A stretch of DNA of 64,000 nucleotides. Source: Serinicoccus profundi. GTDB taxonomy: Bacteria; Actinomycetota; Actinomycetes; Actinomycetales; Dermatophilaceae. Below are positions 10,193 to 18,208 of this stretch, in pieces. Position 1 is the stretch's first letter, and each line of letters opens with the position of its first letter. The position numbers and the translations under genes were made by a program. The stretch spans positions 558,001-622,000 of the forward strand of contig NZ_CP042862.1 of assembly GCF_008001015.1 (NCBI RefSeq), in the 5' to 3' direction. Below the pieces are notes generated by a model that did not search any database, was not told the DNA's origin, and was given only the letters and a program-made list of their open reading frames with translations.

Positions 10193-10437
10193 TCGCGGCG
10201 CGCTACACGGTGATGCGGCTGCTGATCTTCATCGGCTTCTTCGCCCTCTTCCGCCTCGTCCGGCTGGACGTCCTCTGGGCGACGGTCGCGGCGTTGCTGG
10301 TCTCCATGGTGGTGTCCTACTTCCTGCTCGCCCCGGACCGTCAGCGGCTGGCCGCGGGTCTGGAGCGGCGCGTCGAGCGCCGGATGGAGCGTCGCCGAGC
10401 GCAGGTGGACGCCGAGCGGGTCGACGAGGAGGAGTGA
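10189..10437 (+). CDS. DUF4229 small membrane protein
   Basis: An 82-residue protein with two predicted helices (about residues 8-23 and 28-46) and a strongly charged Arg/Glu coiled tail, matching the actinobacterial DUF4229 family that habitually follows the ccs genes. Function is unknown. The TTG start at 10189 gives a 4-nt TTGA overlap with the ccsB stop. An internal ATG at 10213 is possible but would cut the first helix. It is the last gene of the cytochrome maturation operon, and convergent menA follows 26 nt later. Confidence 0.75.
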   Translation: MIAARYTVMRLLIFIGFFALFRLVRLDVLWATVAALLVSMVVSYFLLAPDRQRLAAGLERRVERRMERRRAQVDAERVDEEE

Positions 10438-10463
10438 CGCGGGCGGCGTGAGCCGCGGGCCGG

Positions 10464-11339
10464 TCAGGACAGGGCCAGACCCAAGGACAGCGCGACGGCA
10501 TACCCGAGCTGCAGGATGCCGGTCTGCGCCAGGGCCGGCAGCAGCGCGGGGCCGAAGGTGCCCTCGTCGGTGACGAGCCGGTAGGGCCTCCAGGCCAGGG
10601 GGGCGGCGAGCAGGCCGAGCAGGGCGAGGGGGTGGGCGATCGCCGCCAGCCCGACGGCGACGAAGGCCCCGATGAGCAGGCCGGCGTAGAGGCGGCGGGT
10701 GCGGCGGAAGCCGATGCGGACCGCGAGGGTGCGCTTGCCGGCCTCCCGGTCGCCCTCGAGGTCGCGCAGGTTGTTGGTCACGAGGATCGCGCTCGCGAGC
10801 AGGCCGCAGCCGATGGCGCCGCCGAGGGCGCCGAGGTCCAGCGCGTGCGCCTGGGTCCACGTGGTGCCGAGGACGGCGAAGAGGCCGAAGAAGACGAAGA
10901 CCATGACCTCCCCGAGACCGCGGTAGCCGTAGGGCTTGGACCCCCCGGTGTAGTGCCAGGCCGCCCAGAGCGCGAGCAGCCCCAGCAGGATGAGCAGCCA
11001 GGTGCCCGACAGCGCGACGAGCGCGAGCCCGGAGAGCCCCGCGCCGAAGAACGCCGCGAAGGCGGCGGTGCGGACGTTGGCGGGATCGGCGAGCCGCTGG
11101 CCGACGAGCCGGACCGGGCCGACCCGGTCCTCGTCGGTGCCGCGGATGCCGTCGGAGTAGTCGTTGGCGTAGTTGACACCGACCTGGAAGCCGAGGGCGA
11201 CGCACAGGGCGAGCACCGCGAGACCCAGGTCGGAGTCGCCGAGCGCGTGCGCCGCGGCGGTGCCGACGAGGACGGGGGCGACGGCGGCGGGGAGCGTGCG
11301 TGGGCGCGCTCCCTCGATCCACTGGGCGAGGGTTGCCAT
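10464..11339 (-). CDS. menA: 1,4-dihydroxy-2-naphthoate polyprenyltransferase
   Basis: A 291-residue UbiA-family membrane prenyltransferase that attaches the polyprenyl tail to dihydroxynaphthoate in menaquinone synthesis. Both Mg-pyrophosphate motifs are visible: NYANDYSDGIRGTDE near residue 60 and NNLRDLEGDREAGKRTLAVR near residue 180. Multiple hydrophobic helices fill the rest. It begins 11 nt after the small PLDc_N gene and shares an operon with menE; the menA-ccs convergence is conserved in actinobacteria. Confidence 0.96.
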   Translation of the reverse strand: MATLAQWIEGARPRTLPAAVAPVLVGTAAAHALGDSDLGLAVLALCVALGFQVGVNYANDYSDGIRGTDEDRVGPVRLVGQRLADPANVRTAAFAAFFGAGLSGLALVALSGTWLLILLGLLALWAAWHYTGGSKPYGYRGLGEVMVFVFFGLFAVLGTTWTQAHALDLGALGGAIGCGLLASAILVTNNLRDLEGDREAGKRTLAVRIGFRRTRRLYAGLLIGAFVAVGLAAIAHPLALLGLLAAPLAWRPYRLVTDEGTFGPALLPALAQTGILQLGYAVALSLGLALS

Positions 11340-11350
11340 GGGTATGCCTC

Positions 11351-11629
11351 TTAGAGGTCTCTCAGGAAGTCGGGGTCGTCATCGGGGCCGAGGGGGCCGC
11401 GGGGCGGGCCGGAACGGCCGCCCCGGTTGCCGAAGATGATGTCGAGGAGGCTGCGCGGTCGGCCGGCGATGAGCCAGGCCAGGCCACCGGCGACCGGGAA
11501 GATGAGGCAGACGATGACCCACAGCGGCTTGGGAAGACCGCGGACCTGGCCCTCCTCGGTCTGGATCGCATCCACGATGCAGAAGACGGTGAACGCCAGC
11601 AGCGCCACGGCGATGACCACGCGGAGCAC
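11351..11629 (-). CDS. PLDc_N domain small membrane protein
   Basis: A 92-residue protein with two transmembrane segments (residues about 4-22 and 36-56), matching the N-terminal membrane domain of cardiolipin synthases found alone in many actinobacterial proteins (PLDc_N). The linker WVIVCLIFPVAGGLAWLIAG and following Arg/Pro-rich tail fit that family. No HKD catalytic domain is present, so it is not a phospholipase by itself. The GTG start has a clear AAGGAGG upstream. It sits between menE and menA on the same strand. Confidence 0.85.
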   Translation of the reverse strand: MLRVVIAVALLAFTVFCIVDAIQTEEGQVRGLPKPLWVIVCLIFPVAGGLAWLIAGRPRSLLDIIFGNRGGRSGPPRGPLGPDDDPDFLRDL

Positions 11630-11647
11630 GCTGCCCCTCCTTCCACG

Positions 11648-12775
11648 TCAATGCAGGTGAGATCCCATTCTGCCACCCCGCAGGAGCAGTCGACGCGCCG
11701 CCGCACGGTCGGGCTTGCCGCTCTCCAGCAGCGGGAGCTCATCGACCACCTCCAGCGCTCGCGGCAGGGCGTGCGCGGGCAGGTGGGGGCGCAGGGCGTC
11801 GCGCAGCAGCGGGGGTAGGCCCTCGCCGCCGTCCACGCGCCCCTCGCCCCCGGGGGCGAGGGTCACCAGCGCGGCAACCCGCTGCCCCCACTCGGGGTCC
11901 TCCACGCCCACGACCAGGGCGTCCTGCACCTCGGGAAGGGCGTGCAGGGCCGCCTCCACGTCGCGCGGCTCGACCTTGTGGCCGCCGGTGACGATGACGT
12001 CGTCGACCCGGCCCAGGACCGCGAGGCGACCGCTGCGGCATACCCCCCGGTCCTCGGTGACGAACCATCGCCCGGACTCGTCGGTGACGAAGGCACGCGC
12101 GGTGCGGTCCGGGTCGCCGACGTAGCCCTCGGCCAGGACGGGCCCGCCCAGCCAGATCCGGCCCTGCGGCGTCACCTCGACGCGGACCCCCGGCAGGGGG
12201 ACGCCGTCGTAGACGCACCCGCCGCACGTCTCGGACATGCCGTAGGTCGTCACGACCTGCGCGCCCGCGTCCTGAGCGCGCCGTAGCAGGCCGTCGTCGC
12301 TCGCCGAGCCGCCGACGAGGACGGCGTCGAAGGCGCGCAGCGCCGCCGCCCCGGCCGGGTCGCCGAGGACGCGGTGCAGCTGGGTGGGGACGAGGGAGAC
12401 GTGGTGCCGGACGCCGGGGTCGAGCCGGGAGACGGCCCGCGCGAAGCCGGACGCGGTGAACGGCTCGCCCGGGTCGAGCTCGACCGGGTCGGTGCTGGCG
12501 AGCGCGGACCGGGCCAGGACCTGCAGGCCGGCGACGTGGTGGGTGGGGAGGGTGAGCAGCCACTGGGCGTGCCCGCCGAGGTGCTGCGCGGTGCCGGTGC
12601 CCGACGCGCGGAGCGCGGAGGCGGGCAGGCGCACCTGCTTGGGGGTGCCGCTGGAGCCCGAGGTCGCGACGACGACGGGTCGATCGACCTCCCCGGTGAG
12701 GATCTGGCGCAGCGGTCCGCGCAGGTCGGCCCAGGCCGCGCCGGGGTGGACGGCGAGGTCGTCAGGCGCGGGCAC
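11648..12775 (-). CDS. menE: o-Succinylbenzoate-CoA ligase
   Basis: A 375-residue ANL-superfamily adenylating enzyme activating o-succinylbenzoate to its CoA thioester for MenB. The phosphate-binding loop is ATSGSSGTPKQVRLP (about residue 38). A8-like and C-terminal motifs appear as GRVDDVIVTGGHKVEP and DVEAALHALPEVQDALVVG. At 375 residues it is shorter than standard acyl-CoA ligases, as is normal for actinobacterial MenE. Start GTG at 12775; the upstream lipoprotein stop is only 9 nt away. Confidence 0.93.
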   Translation of the reverse strand: MPAPDDLAVHPGAAWADLRGPLRQILTGEVDRPVVVATSGSSGTPKQVRLPASALRASGTGTAQHLGGHAQWLLTLPTHHVAGLQVLARSALASTDPVELDPGEPFTASGFARAVSRLDPGVRHHVSLVPTQLHRVLGDPAGAAALRAFDAVLVGGSASDDGLLRRAQDAGAQVVTTYGMSETCGGCVYDGVPLPGVRVEVTPQGRIWLGGPVLAEGYVGDPDRTARAFVTDESGRWFVTEDRGVCRSGRLAVLGRVDDVIVTGGHKVEPRDVEAALHALPEVQDALVVGVEDPEWGQRVAALVTLAPGGEGRVDGGEGLPPLLRDALRPHLPAHALPRALEVVDELPLLESGKPDRAAARRLLLRGGRMGSHLH

Positions 12776-12784
12776 GACCTGTGC

Positions 12785-13405
12785 TCAGGGGGTCTCGAGG
12801 AAGCGCTCGACGTCGACGAACCACTCGCCGTCGATCTTGACCAGCGTCATGGTCGAGTCGCCCATCGACTCCGCGAAGAGCTCGGAGTAGTTGTCCTCGT
12901 CGATGACGGCGGTGTCTCCCTCGGCGTTGACCTCCGCGCCGGAGATCTGCATGGCGCCGAGGATGTCGCGGCCCTCCTCGCCGAGGCCCTGGGCCTCCAC
13001 CGCCGCGGACATCGTCTCGGGCAGCTGCTGCTGGCAGAGCTCGAGGTCCTCGGGCACCTGCGCCATCGGCTGCGTCGTGTCGGTGAAGGAGAGCATGAGG
13101 GTGCAGGCGGCCGGGTCGGCGTCGACCAGCGCGAGCAGGAACTCCTTGGCCCGGTCGGCGGCCGCCTGGCCGTCCTCACCACCCTCGACCTCGTCGGGGG
13201 CCAGACTCGTGACGGCGGAGTCGTCGGCGGCGGCACCGTCGTCGGAGGAGCCTGCCGGGCTGGTCGTCTGGGCCGCGTCGTCTGCGCCGTTGGCGTCGGC
13301 GGTCGCGGGAGCCTGCTCGGTCGGCTCGACCACCTCGGCTCCGTCGTCGCAGGCGCCGAGCAGCAGAGCGGGGGCGGCCAGCAGGGCCAAGAGTGAGCGT
13401 CGCAT
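12785..13405 (-). CDS. Putative lipoprotein, Asp/Glu/Ala-rich
   Basis: A 206-residue predicted lipoprotein. MRRSLLALLAAPALLLGAC is a type II signal with lipidated Cys19. A low-complexity Asp/Ala/Ser linker follows (to about residue 75), and then a compact domain, about residues 80-206, of the NTF2/lumazine-binding look (EFLLALVDADPAACTLML ... KIDGEWFVDVERFLETP). ATG 13405 was preferred over the longer frame because GGAGG precedes it and the signal peptide begins there. Function is unknown. It is encoded inside the menaquinone cluster, upstream of menE. Confidence 0.85.
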   Translation of the reverse strand: MRRSLLALLAAPALLLGACDDGAEVVEPTEQAPATADANGADDAAQTTSPAGSSDDGAAADDSAVTSLAPDEVEGGEDGQAAADRAKEFLLALVDADPAACTLMLSFTDTTQPMAQVPEDLELCQQQLPETMSAAVEAQGLGEEGRDILGAMQISGAEVNAEGDTAVIDEDNYSELFAESMGDSTMTLVKIDGEWFVDVERFLETP

Positions 13406-13490
13406 CGAGGGGGATCCTCCCTGGTCGCGGCCGGGAACCGTCCTGCTCATCCTCTCACGGGGACGAGCAGCGGCCCTGTCAGGAGGACGC

Positions 13491-14420
13491 TCAGAAGTAC
13501 CACGGGAAGGGGCCCCAGTCGGGCTCACGCTTCTGCAGGAAGGAGTCGCGCCCCTCGACCGCCTCGTCGGTCATGTAGGCCAGTCGCGTCGCCTCACCCG
13601 CGAAGACCTGCTGCCCCATGAGCCCGTCGTCGGTGAGGTTGAGCGCGAACTTCAGCATCCGCTGCGCGGTGGGGCTCTTGCCGAGGATCTCGCGGGCCGC
13701 CTGGATCGCCTCGGTCTCCAGGCCCGCGTGGTCGGCGACGATGTTGACCGCGCCCATGCGCTGCATCTGCTCGGCGTCGTAGGCGCGGCCGAGGAAGAAG
13801 ATCTCCCGGGCGTTCTTCTGGCCCACCATCTTGGCGAGGTAGGCCGACCCGTAGCCGGCGTCGAAGCTGCCCACGTCGGCGTCGGTCTGCTTGAAGCGGG
13901 CGTGCTGGCGGGAGGCGATGGTCAGGTCGCAGACCACGTGCAGGCTGTGCCCGCCCCCGGCGGCCCAGCCGCCGACGACGGCGATGACCACCTTGGGCAT
14001 GGTGCGGATGAGCCGCTGCACCTCCAGGATGTGCAACCGGCCACCCTCGGCCTTGACCCGCGCGCTGTCGACGCTGTCCGCCGTCTCGCCCTCGGCATAC
14101 TGGTAGCCGCTGCGCCCCCGGATCCGCTGGTCGCCCCCGGAGCAGAAGGCCCAGCCGCCGTCCTTGGGCGACGGGCCGTTGCCGGTGAGCAGGACCACGC
14201 CGACGTCGGGAGTCATGCGGGCATGGTCGAGGGCGCGGTAGAGCTCGTCCACCGTGTGCGGCCGAAAGGCGTTGCGGACCTCGGGGCGGTCGAAGGCGAT
14301 GCGGACGCAGCCGAGCTCGACGTGCCGGTGGTAGGTGATGTCTGTGAGGTCGAAGCCTTCGACCGCCTCCCACTGCGCGGGGTCGAAGGGGTCGGTGCCG
14401 TCGGGGATCTGCGCGCTCAC
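13491..14420 (-). CDS. menB: 1,4-dihydroxy-2-naphthoyl-CoA synthase
   Basis: A 309-residue crotonase-fold enzyme that cyclises o-succinylbenzoyl-CoA. Oxyanion-hole and family motifs are FCSGGDQRIRGRSGYQY and VVGGWAAGGGHSLHVVCDLTIA, and the C-terminal LQKREPDWGPFPWYF is the usual MenB ending. It has the long actinobacterial N-terminus. The GTG start is supported by the promoter hexamer directly upstream. The lipoprotein-menE-menA genes follow on the same strand after an 85-nt gap. Confidence 0.97.
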   Translation of the reverse strand: MSAQIPDGTDPFDPAQWEAVEGFDLTDITYHRHVELGCVRIAFDRPEVRNAFRPHTVDELYRALDHARMTPDVGVVLLTGNGPSPKDGGWAFCSGGDQRIRGRSGYQYAEGETADSVDSARVKAEGGRLHILEVQRLIRTMPKVVIAVVGGWAAGGGHSLHVVCDLTIASRQHARFKQTDADVGSFDAGYGSAYLAKMVGQKNAREIFFLGRAYDAEQMQRMGAVNIVADHAGLETEAIQAAREILGKSPTAQRMLKFALNLTDDGLMGQQVFAGEATRLAYMTDEAVEGRDSFLQKREPDWGPFPWYF

Positions 14421-14427
14421 GCGGCTC

Positions 14428-14433
14428 AGCCTA
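14428..14433 (-). promoter_or_regulatory. -10 element of leaderless menB promoter
   Basis: Read on the minus strand, TAGGCT ends 7 nt before the menB GTG, with GTGACA just upstream of it. Confidence 0.55.
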
Positions 14434-14568
14434 GATTGTCACCAGGGGGGCGGCCCCGAGGGCGAGGGGTGAACTGACCAGCGCGCAGACCACCGGCCCG
14501 TTCGGGCCGCGCCGGAAGTCGGGGACCACCAGCAACTCCAGCCACGTCCGAGGCGCCGACGGCCCTCT
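14434..14568 (-). other. Possible gene remnant between the VOC gene and menB
   Basis: On the minus strand the reading frame of the VOC gene stays open for about 45 codons after its TGA, to a TAG at 14431-14433. It reads like actinobacterial protein (TWLELLVVPDFRRGPNGPVV) with GC-rich third positions but has no start codon of its own. It may be a gene remnant or a former C-terminal extension. A perfect inverted repeat CGGCCCG-TT-CGGGCCG sits at 14494-14509 and could act as a weak terminator. Confidence 0.3.
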
Positions 14569-14979
14569 TCAGCCGTCCCGGCTGGACAGCACGCAGAACT
14601 CGTTGCCCTCCGGGTCGGTGAGCACCGTCCAGCTCACGTCCTCGCTCTGGCCGACATCCGCGCGGGCCGCGCCGAGCTCGATGAGCCGCGCGATCTCGGC
14701 CTCACGGTCCTGGCTCGTGTGCGGCGCGAGGTCGATGTGCAGGCGGTTCTTGAGCTCCTTGCCCTCCGGCACCGGCACGAACACCAGGCCCTGACCCCGC
14801 CGCATCCATGCATCGAGGTCCACCTCGTGCTCCGGCCCCTCCATGGCGAACTTCGGGACGGCCACGGCCTCCTCCGGGGTGTCGTAGACCACCAGCCAGT
14901 CGAGGGCCTGCGCCCACCACCGGGCCTGGGCCTGCGGATCCGTGCAGTCGACGACGACGGTGTACCACTTGAGTGCCAT
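14569..14979 (-). CDS. VOC superfamily (glyoxalase-like) protein
   Basis: A 136-residue protein with the vicinal-oxygen-chelate fold pattern: MALKWYTVVVDCTDPQAQAR at the start, RLHIDLAPHTSQDREAEIA in the middle, and VLTDPEGNEFCVLSSRDG at the end. This is the glyoxalase-like domain commonly seen in actinobacteria. The metal-site His and Glu (RLHID, GNEF) are present, but the substrate is unknown. ATG 14979 was chosen because GAAAGGG precedes it. It is divergent from menC, with 125 nt between the starts. Confidence 0.85.
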   Translation of the reverse strand: MALKWYTVVVDCTDPQAQARWWAQALDWLVVYDTPEEAVAVPKFAMEGPEHEVDLDAWMRRGQGLVFVPVPEGKELKNRLHIDLAPHTSQDREAEIARLIELGAARADVGQSEDVSWTVLTDPEGNEFCVLSSRDG

Positions 14980-15091
14980 GGGGCGCCCTTTCTCTCGGTC
15001 GACCCGAGTCTGCTCCACCTCGCGGTCAGCCGCCGTCCGTGATCGAGGAGAGGGGCGCCCGGCGTCGTCCGTGATCCTGGGCTGCGATGCC

Positions 15092-15097
15092 TAGGGT
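15092..15097 (+). promoter_or_regulatory. -10 element of leaderless menC promoter
   Basis: TAGGGT ends 7 nt before GTG 15105. This argues against the upstream in-frame ATG at 15087, which would lie before the -10 element. Confidence 0.55.
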
Positions 15098-15104
15098 GGG
15101 CTGC

Positions 15105-16112
15105 GTGCCCACCCCGCCGACCCCCGACCTCGACGAACTGCTCGCCGCCGCCCACGTGGTGCGGCTGCCGCTGCGAGTGCGCTTCCGCGGGGTGACCGAG
15201 CGGGAGGCGGTCCTGCTGCGCGGGCCGCAGGGGTGGGCCGAGTGGGCGCCGTTCACCGAGTATGCCGATGCCGACGCCGCCCGCTGGCTCGCCGCGGCGG
15301 TAGAGGCGGGCTGGGGGAGTCTGCCGCAGCCGGTGCGCGAGAGCGTCGGCGTCAACGCCACGGTCCCGGCGGTGCCGGCCGGCGACGTGGAGCAGGTGCT
15401 CGCCCGCTACGACGCGCGCCGGACGGCCAAGGTCAAGGTCGCCGAGGCCGGGCAGGGTCTCACCGACGACGTCGAGCGGGTCGGTGAGGTCCGCCGCGTC
15501 CTCGGGCCGCGGGCTCGGATCCGGGTGGACGCCAACGGTGCGTGGTCGGTCGACGACGCCACCCGGGCCCTCACGGCGCTCGCGCCGCTGGGGCTGGAGT
15601 ATGCCGAGCAGCCGTGCGCCACGGTCGAGGAGCTGACCGCCCTCCGGCTGGCGCTGGCGCGGGCCGGGGTGGATGTCAGGGTCGCGGCGGATGAGTCGAT
15701 CCGGCGCGCCGAGGACCCCCTGGAGGTGGCGCGACGCGGCGCCGCCGACCTCGTCGTCGTCAAGGCGGCCCCGCTCGGCGGGATCGCGCGGGCCCTGGAG
15801 ATCATCGAGGCCGCGGGCCTGCCGGCCGTCGTGTCCTCGGCGCTCGACACCTCGGTCGGGCTGGCGCTCGGCGTGCGGCTCGCCGCCGCGCTGCCCGTGC
15901 TCGAGCACGACTGCGGCCTGGGCACCGGAGCCCTGCTGGCCCAGGACGTCGTCCCCGACCCCTTGCTGCCCGTAGGTGGCGAGCTCACCGCCACCCGCGC
16001 GGACGCCGTCCGCGACCAGGTCGACCCGGAGCGGCTCACGGCATACCGGGTGGACGCCGAGCGCGAGACCTGGTGGCTCGCGCGCCTGCGCCGGGCTCAC
16101 GCCCTCCTCTGA
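15105..16112 (+). CDS. menC: o-Succinylbenzoate synthase
   Basis: A 335-residue enolase-superfamily enzyme dehydrating SHCHC to o-succinylbenzoate. It has the catalytic KxK pair in RTAKVKVAE, metal ligands in RVDANGAWS, EYAEQPC and VAADESIR, and the second catalytic lysine in LVVVKAAPLGG. It supplies the substrate of MenE, encoded on the other strand. The start is set at GTG 15105 by the promoter position. The preceding N-terminal six residues of the longest frame are not conserved-looking. Confidence 0.95.
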   Translation: MPTPPTPDLDELLAAAHVVRLPLRVRFRGVTEREAVLLRGPQGWAEWAPFTEYADADAARWLAAAVEAGWGSLPQPVRESVGVNATVPAVPAGDVEQVLARYDARRTAKVKVAEAGQGLTDDVERVGEVRRVLGPRARIRVDANGAWSVDDATRALTALAPLGLEYAEQPCATVEELTALRLALARAGVDVRVAADESIRRAEDPLEVARRGAADLVVVKAAPLGGIARALEIIEAAGLPAVVSSALDTSVGLALGVRLAAALPVLEHDCGLGTGALLAQDVVPDPLLPVGGELTATRADAVRDQVDPERLTAYRVDAERETWWLARLRRAHALL

Positions 16113-16123
16113 CGACCAGAAGA

Positions 16124-16186
16124 TTTACGCGACGGAAACATCGGCAACGCACTTGTTACACGCGCGCGCCGCTTCCGGAAACATCG
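16124..16186 (+). promoter_or_regulatory. Probable GlnR-type nitrogen control region of amt
   Basis: TTTAC-N6-GAAAC (16124-16139) matches one GTnAC-N6-GAAAC half of an actinobacterial GlnR box. GTTAC (16155-16159) and a second GAAAC (16178-16182) follow. CGGAAACATCG is directly repeated at 16133-16143 and 16176-16186. The spacing of the second pair is not canonical. This is inference from motif and from the ammonium transporter downstream. Confidence 0.4.
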
Positions 16187-16284
16187 CGGGTCTTGACTGG
16201 TGCCCACAGCGACCGGACTCCCATCCCCGATGACGTGACTCAGGGGAGTGCGGGCGCACCGCACCACTCACTGGAGGCAGAACG

Positions 16285-17553
16285 ATGGAACTCACGGCAA
16301 GCGACGTCTGGGTCATGGTCTCCGCAGCACTCGTGCTGCTCATGACTCCCGGGCTGGCGTTCTTCTACGGCGGTATGGCCCGCGCCAAGGCCGCCCTCAA
16401 CATGGTGATGATGTCCTTCATCTCCATCGGCCTGGTCGGCGTCGTCTGGGCGCTGTGGGGCTACGGCATGACCTCGGCCCCGGCCCTGCTCGGCGGCCTG
16501 GTCGGCAACCCGGCCGAGGACTTCGGCCTCATGAGCCACGTCGGCACCCCCGACCTCATCGGCATCGGCTTCGGCGCCACCTTCGCGATCATCACGGTCG
16601 CCCTCATCTCCGGCGCGGTCGCCGACCGCACCCGCTTCGGCTCCTGGTCGGTCTTCGTGCCGATCTGGGTCACCCTGGTCTACTGCCCGCTGGCGTTCAT
16701 GGTCTGGGGCGGCGGGCTCCTCTCCGCGGACGGCGCCATCGGGCGCACCTTCGGCGAGGCGATCGACTTCGCCGGCGGCACGGTCGTGCACATCAACGCC
16801 GGCCTCGCGGCCCTGGTGCTCGTCTACATCATCGGCTCGCGCAGCGACTTCGGCCCCAAGGGCTTCCACAAGCCGCACAACATCCCGCTCGTGATGATCG
16901 GCACCGCGATGCTGTGGTTCGGCTGGTTCGGCTTCAACGGTGGCGCCGCCGGCACCGCCGAGGAGGCCGGCCTCATCTGGGTCAACACCATGGTCGCCCC
17001 GGCTGCGGCGATGCTCGCCTGGCTCGTGACCGAGCGGGTCCGCGACGGGCACGCCACCTCGATCGGCGCCGCCTCCGGTGTCGTCGCCGGACTGGTCGCC
17101 ATCACCCCGGCCTGCGCCAGCGTCTCGCCGCTGGGCGCCCTGCTCATCGGTGTGGTCGCGGGCATCGGCTCGGCGCTCGCCGTGGGCCTGAAGTACAAGT
17201 TCGGGTATGACGACGCGCTCGACGTCGTCGGTGTCCACCTCGTCGCCGGCATCATCGGCACCGTGATGATCGGCTTCCTCGCGCTGCCGACGGACGGCGA
17301 GGGCGGCGGCCTGTTCTACGGCGGCGGCGCCGGCCAGCTGGTCGCGCAGGTCGTGGCCACCCTCTTCACCCTCGTCTTCACCGGCGTGATGACCGCGATC
17401 ATCGGCCTGGCGATCGCCAAGACCATCGGCTTCCGCGTCAGCGCGGAGGACGAGGCCCGCGGCGTGGACCTGTCCGAGCACAGCGAGTCCGCCTACGCCT
17501 TCGGTGAGGGGGATGCCTCCTACGACCCCATTGCCGAGGAGGCCCGCGTCTAG
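16285..17553 (+). CDS. amt: Ammonium transporter (Amt/MEP/Rh family)
   Basis: A 422-residue channel with about eleven helices. Family features include the early segment LLMTPGLAFFYGGMARAKAA, the pore motif FAGGTVVHINAGLAALVL, and LWFGWFGFNGGAAGTA, which carry the conserved Phe, Trp and pore histidine regions. It imports ammonium under nitrogen limitation. GGAGG lies 9 nt before the ATG. Unlike the common arrangement, no PII gene (glnK/glnB) or glnD follows: a strong terminator ends the transcript and an unrelated MarR gene lies beyond. Confidence 0.97.
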   Translation: MELTASDVWVMVSAALVLLMTPGLAFFYGGMARAKAALNMVMMSFISIGLVGVVWALWGYGMTSAPALLGGLVGNPAEDFGLMSHVGTPDLIGIGFGATFAIITVALISGAVADRTRFGSWSVFVPIWVTLVYCPLAFMVWGGGLLSADGAIGRTFGEAIDFAGGTVVHINAGLAALVLVYIIGSRSDFGPKGFHKPHNIPLVMIGTAMLWFGWFGFNGGAAGTAEEAGLIWVNTMVAPAAAMLAWLVTERVRDGHATSIGAASGVVAGLVAITPACASVSPLGALLIGVVAGIGSALAVGLKYKFGYDDALDVVGVHLVAGIIGTVMIGFLALPTDGEGGGLFYGGGAGQLVAQVVATLFTLVFTGVMTAIIGLAIAKTIGFRVSAEDEARGVDLSEHSESAYAFGEGDASYDPIAEEARV

Positions 17554-17577
17554 TCGCTCGGGGCGACGCGCGAGCTG

Positions 17578-17617
17578 CCTCACCCCCGGTGCCTCTCCCG
17601 AGGTGCCGGGGGTGAGG
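17578..17617 (+). terminator. Terminator after amt
   Basis: Perfect 12-bp arms CCTCACCCCCGG and CCGGGGGTGAGG enclose a 16-nt centre that can itself partly pair. No T-run follows. It lies between convergent amt and the MarR gene, so it may serve both. Confidence 0.75.
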
Positions 17618-17667
17618 TCTGTCAGGGTGCGGGTCACCGGGCGCACGGCGCCGCTCGGGCGCGCGCC

Positions 17668-18105
17668 TCAGTCGAGCAGGGCGAGCAGGAGCCGCCGCAG
17701 CTCGCGCCGGTCGGCCGGGTCGAGCCGGGAGACCGCGCGCTCAGCCGCCTCGGTGCGGTGCACCCGGACCTGCTCGGCGCGTCGGCGCCCCTGCGTGCTG
17801 AGCCGCAGGAGCGCCGCGCGGCGGTCGGCGGGGTCGGGGGAGCGGGTCAGCAGGCCGGCGGCCTCGAGGGCGTCGGCGACCTCGGTCGCCGACCGCGGCG
17901 TGATGCCCAGGTGCTCGGCCAGCCCGGAGACGCGCACGCCCTCCTCCGCATGGCGGTGCAGCGAGAGCAGGGCACGCTGCTGGTGGGGGGTCAGTCCGCC
18001 TCCGTGCCCGGCCGCCGCCCGCGCACCGGTATGCCGCCACTGGCGGGCGACGCGCATCAGCAGGTCGAGCTCGGTGAGGTCGTCGGGGGCGGGATCGGAC
18101 GGCAT
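17668..18105 (-). CDS. MarR-family regulator divergent from an ABC exporter
   Basis: A 145-residue winged-helix protein. The HTH and wing are VRVSGLAEHLGITPRSATEV, then ADALEAAGLLTRSPDPADRR with the DRR basic tip, flanked by dimerisation helices at both ends. It is transcribed away from the ABC exporter gene. The shared 103-nt gap contains an inverted repeat overlapping AT-rich promoter sequence, the classic layout for a repressor of an adjacent multidrug exporter. The ligand is unknown. Confidence 0.9.
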   Translation of the reverse strand: MPSDPAPDDLTELDLLMRVARQWRHTGARAAAGHGGGLTPHQQRALLSLHRHAEEGVRVSGLAEHLGITPRSATEVADALEAAGLLTRSPDPADRRAALLRLSTQGRRRAEQVRVHRTEAAERAVSRLDPADRRELRRLLLALLD

Positions 18106-18134
18106 ACCCCCATCCTAGCGAGGTAGCCGAATAA

Positions 18135-18163
18135 AGAGGCAACCTCACTATATTGTCACCTCT
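18135..18163. promoter_or_regulatory. Putative MarR operator in the divergent promoter region
   Basis: AGAGGCAAC and GTCACCTCT form imperfect 9-bp arms (7 of 9 paired) around an 11-bp AT-rich centre containing TATATT. It lies between the MarR start (18105) and the exporter start (18209). Confidence 0.5.
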
Positions 18164-18208
18164 GAATCAGCGGGTCCGCCCGCTCCGCACCACGACAGGG
18201 GGTCCTGC

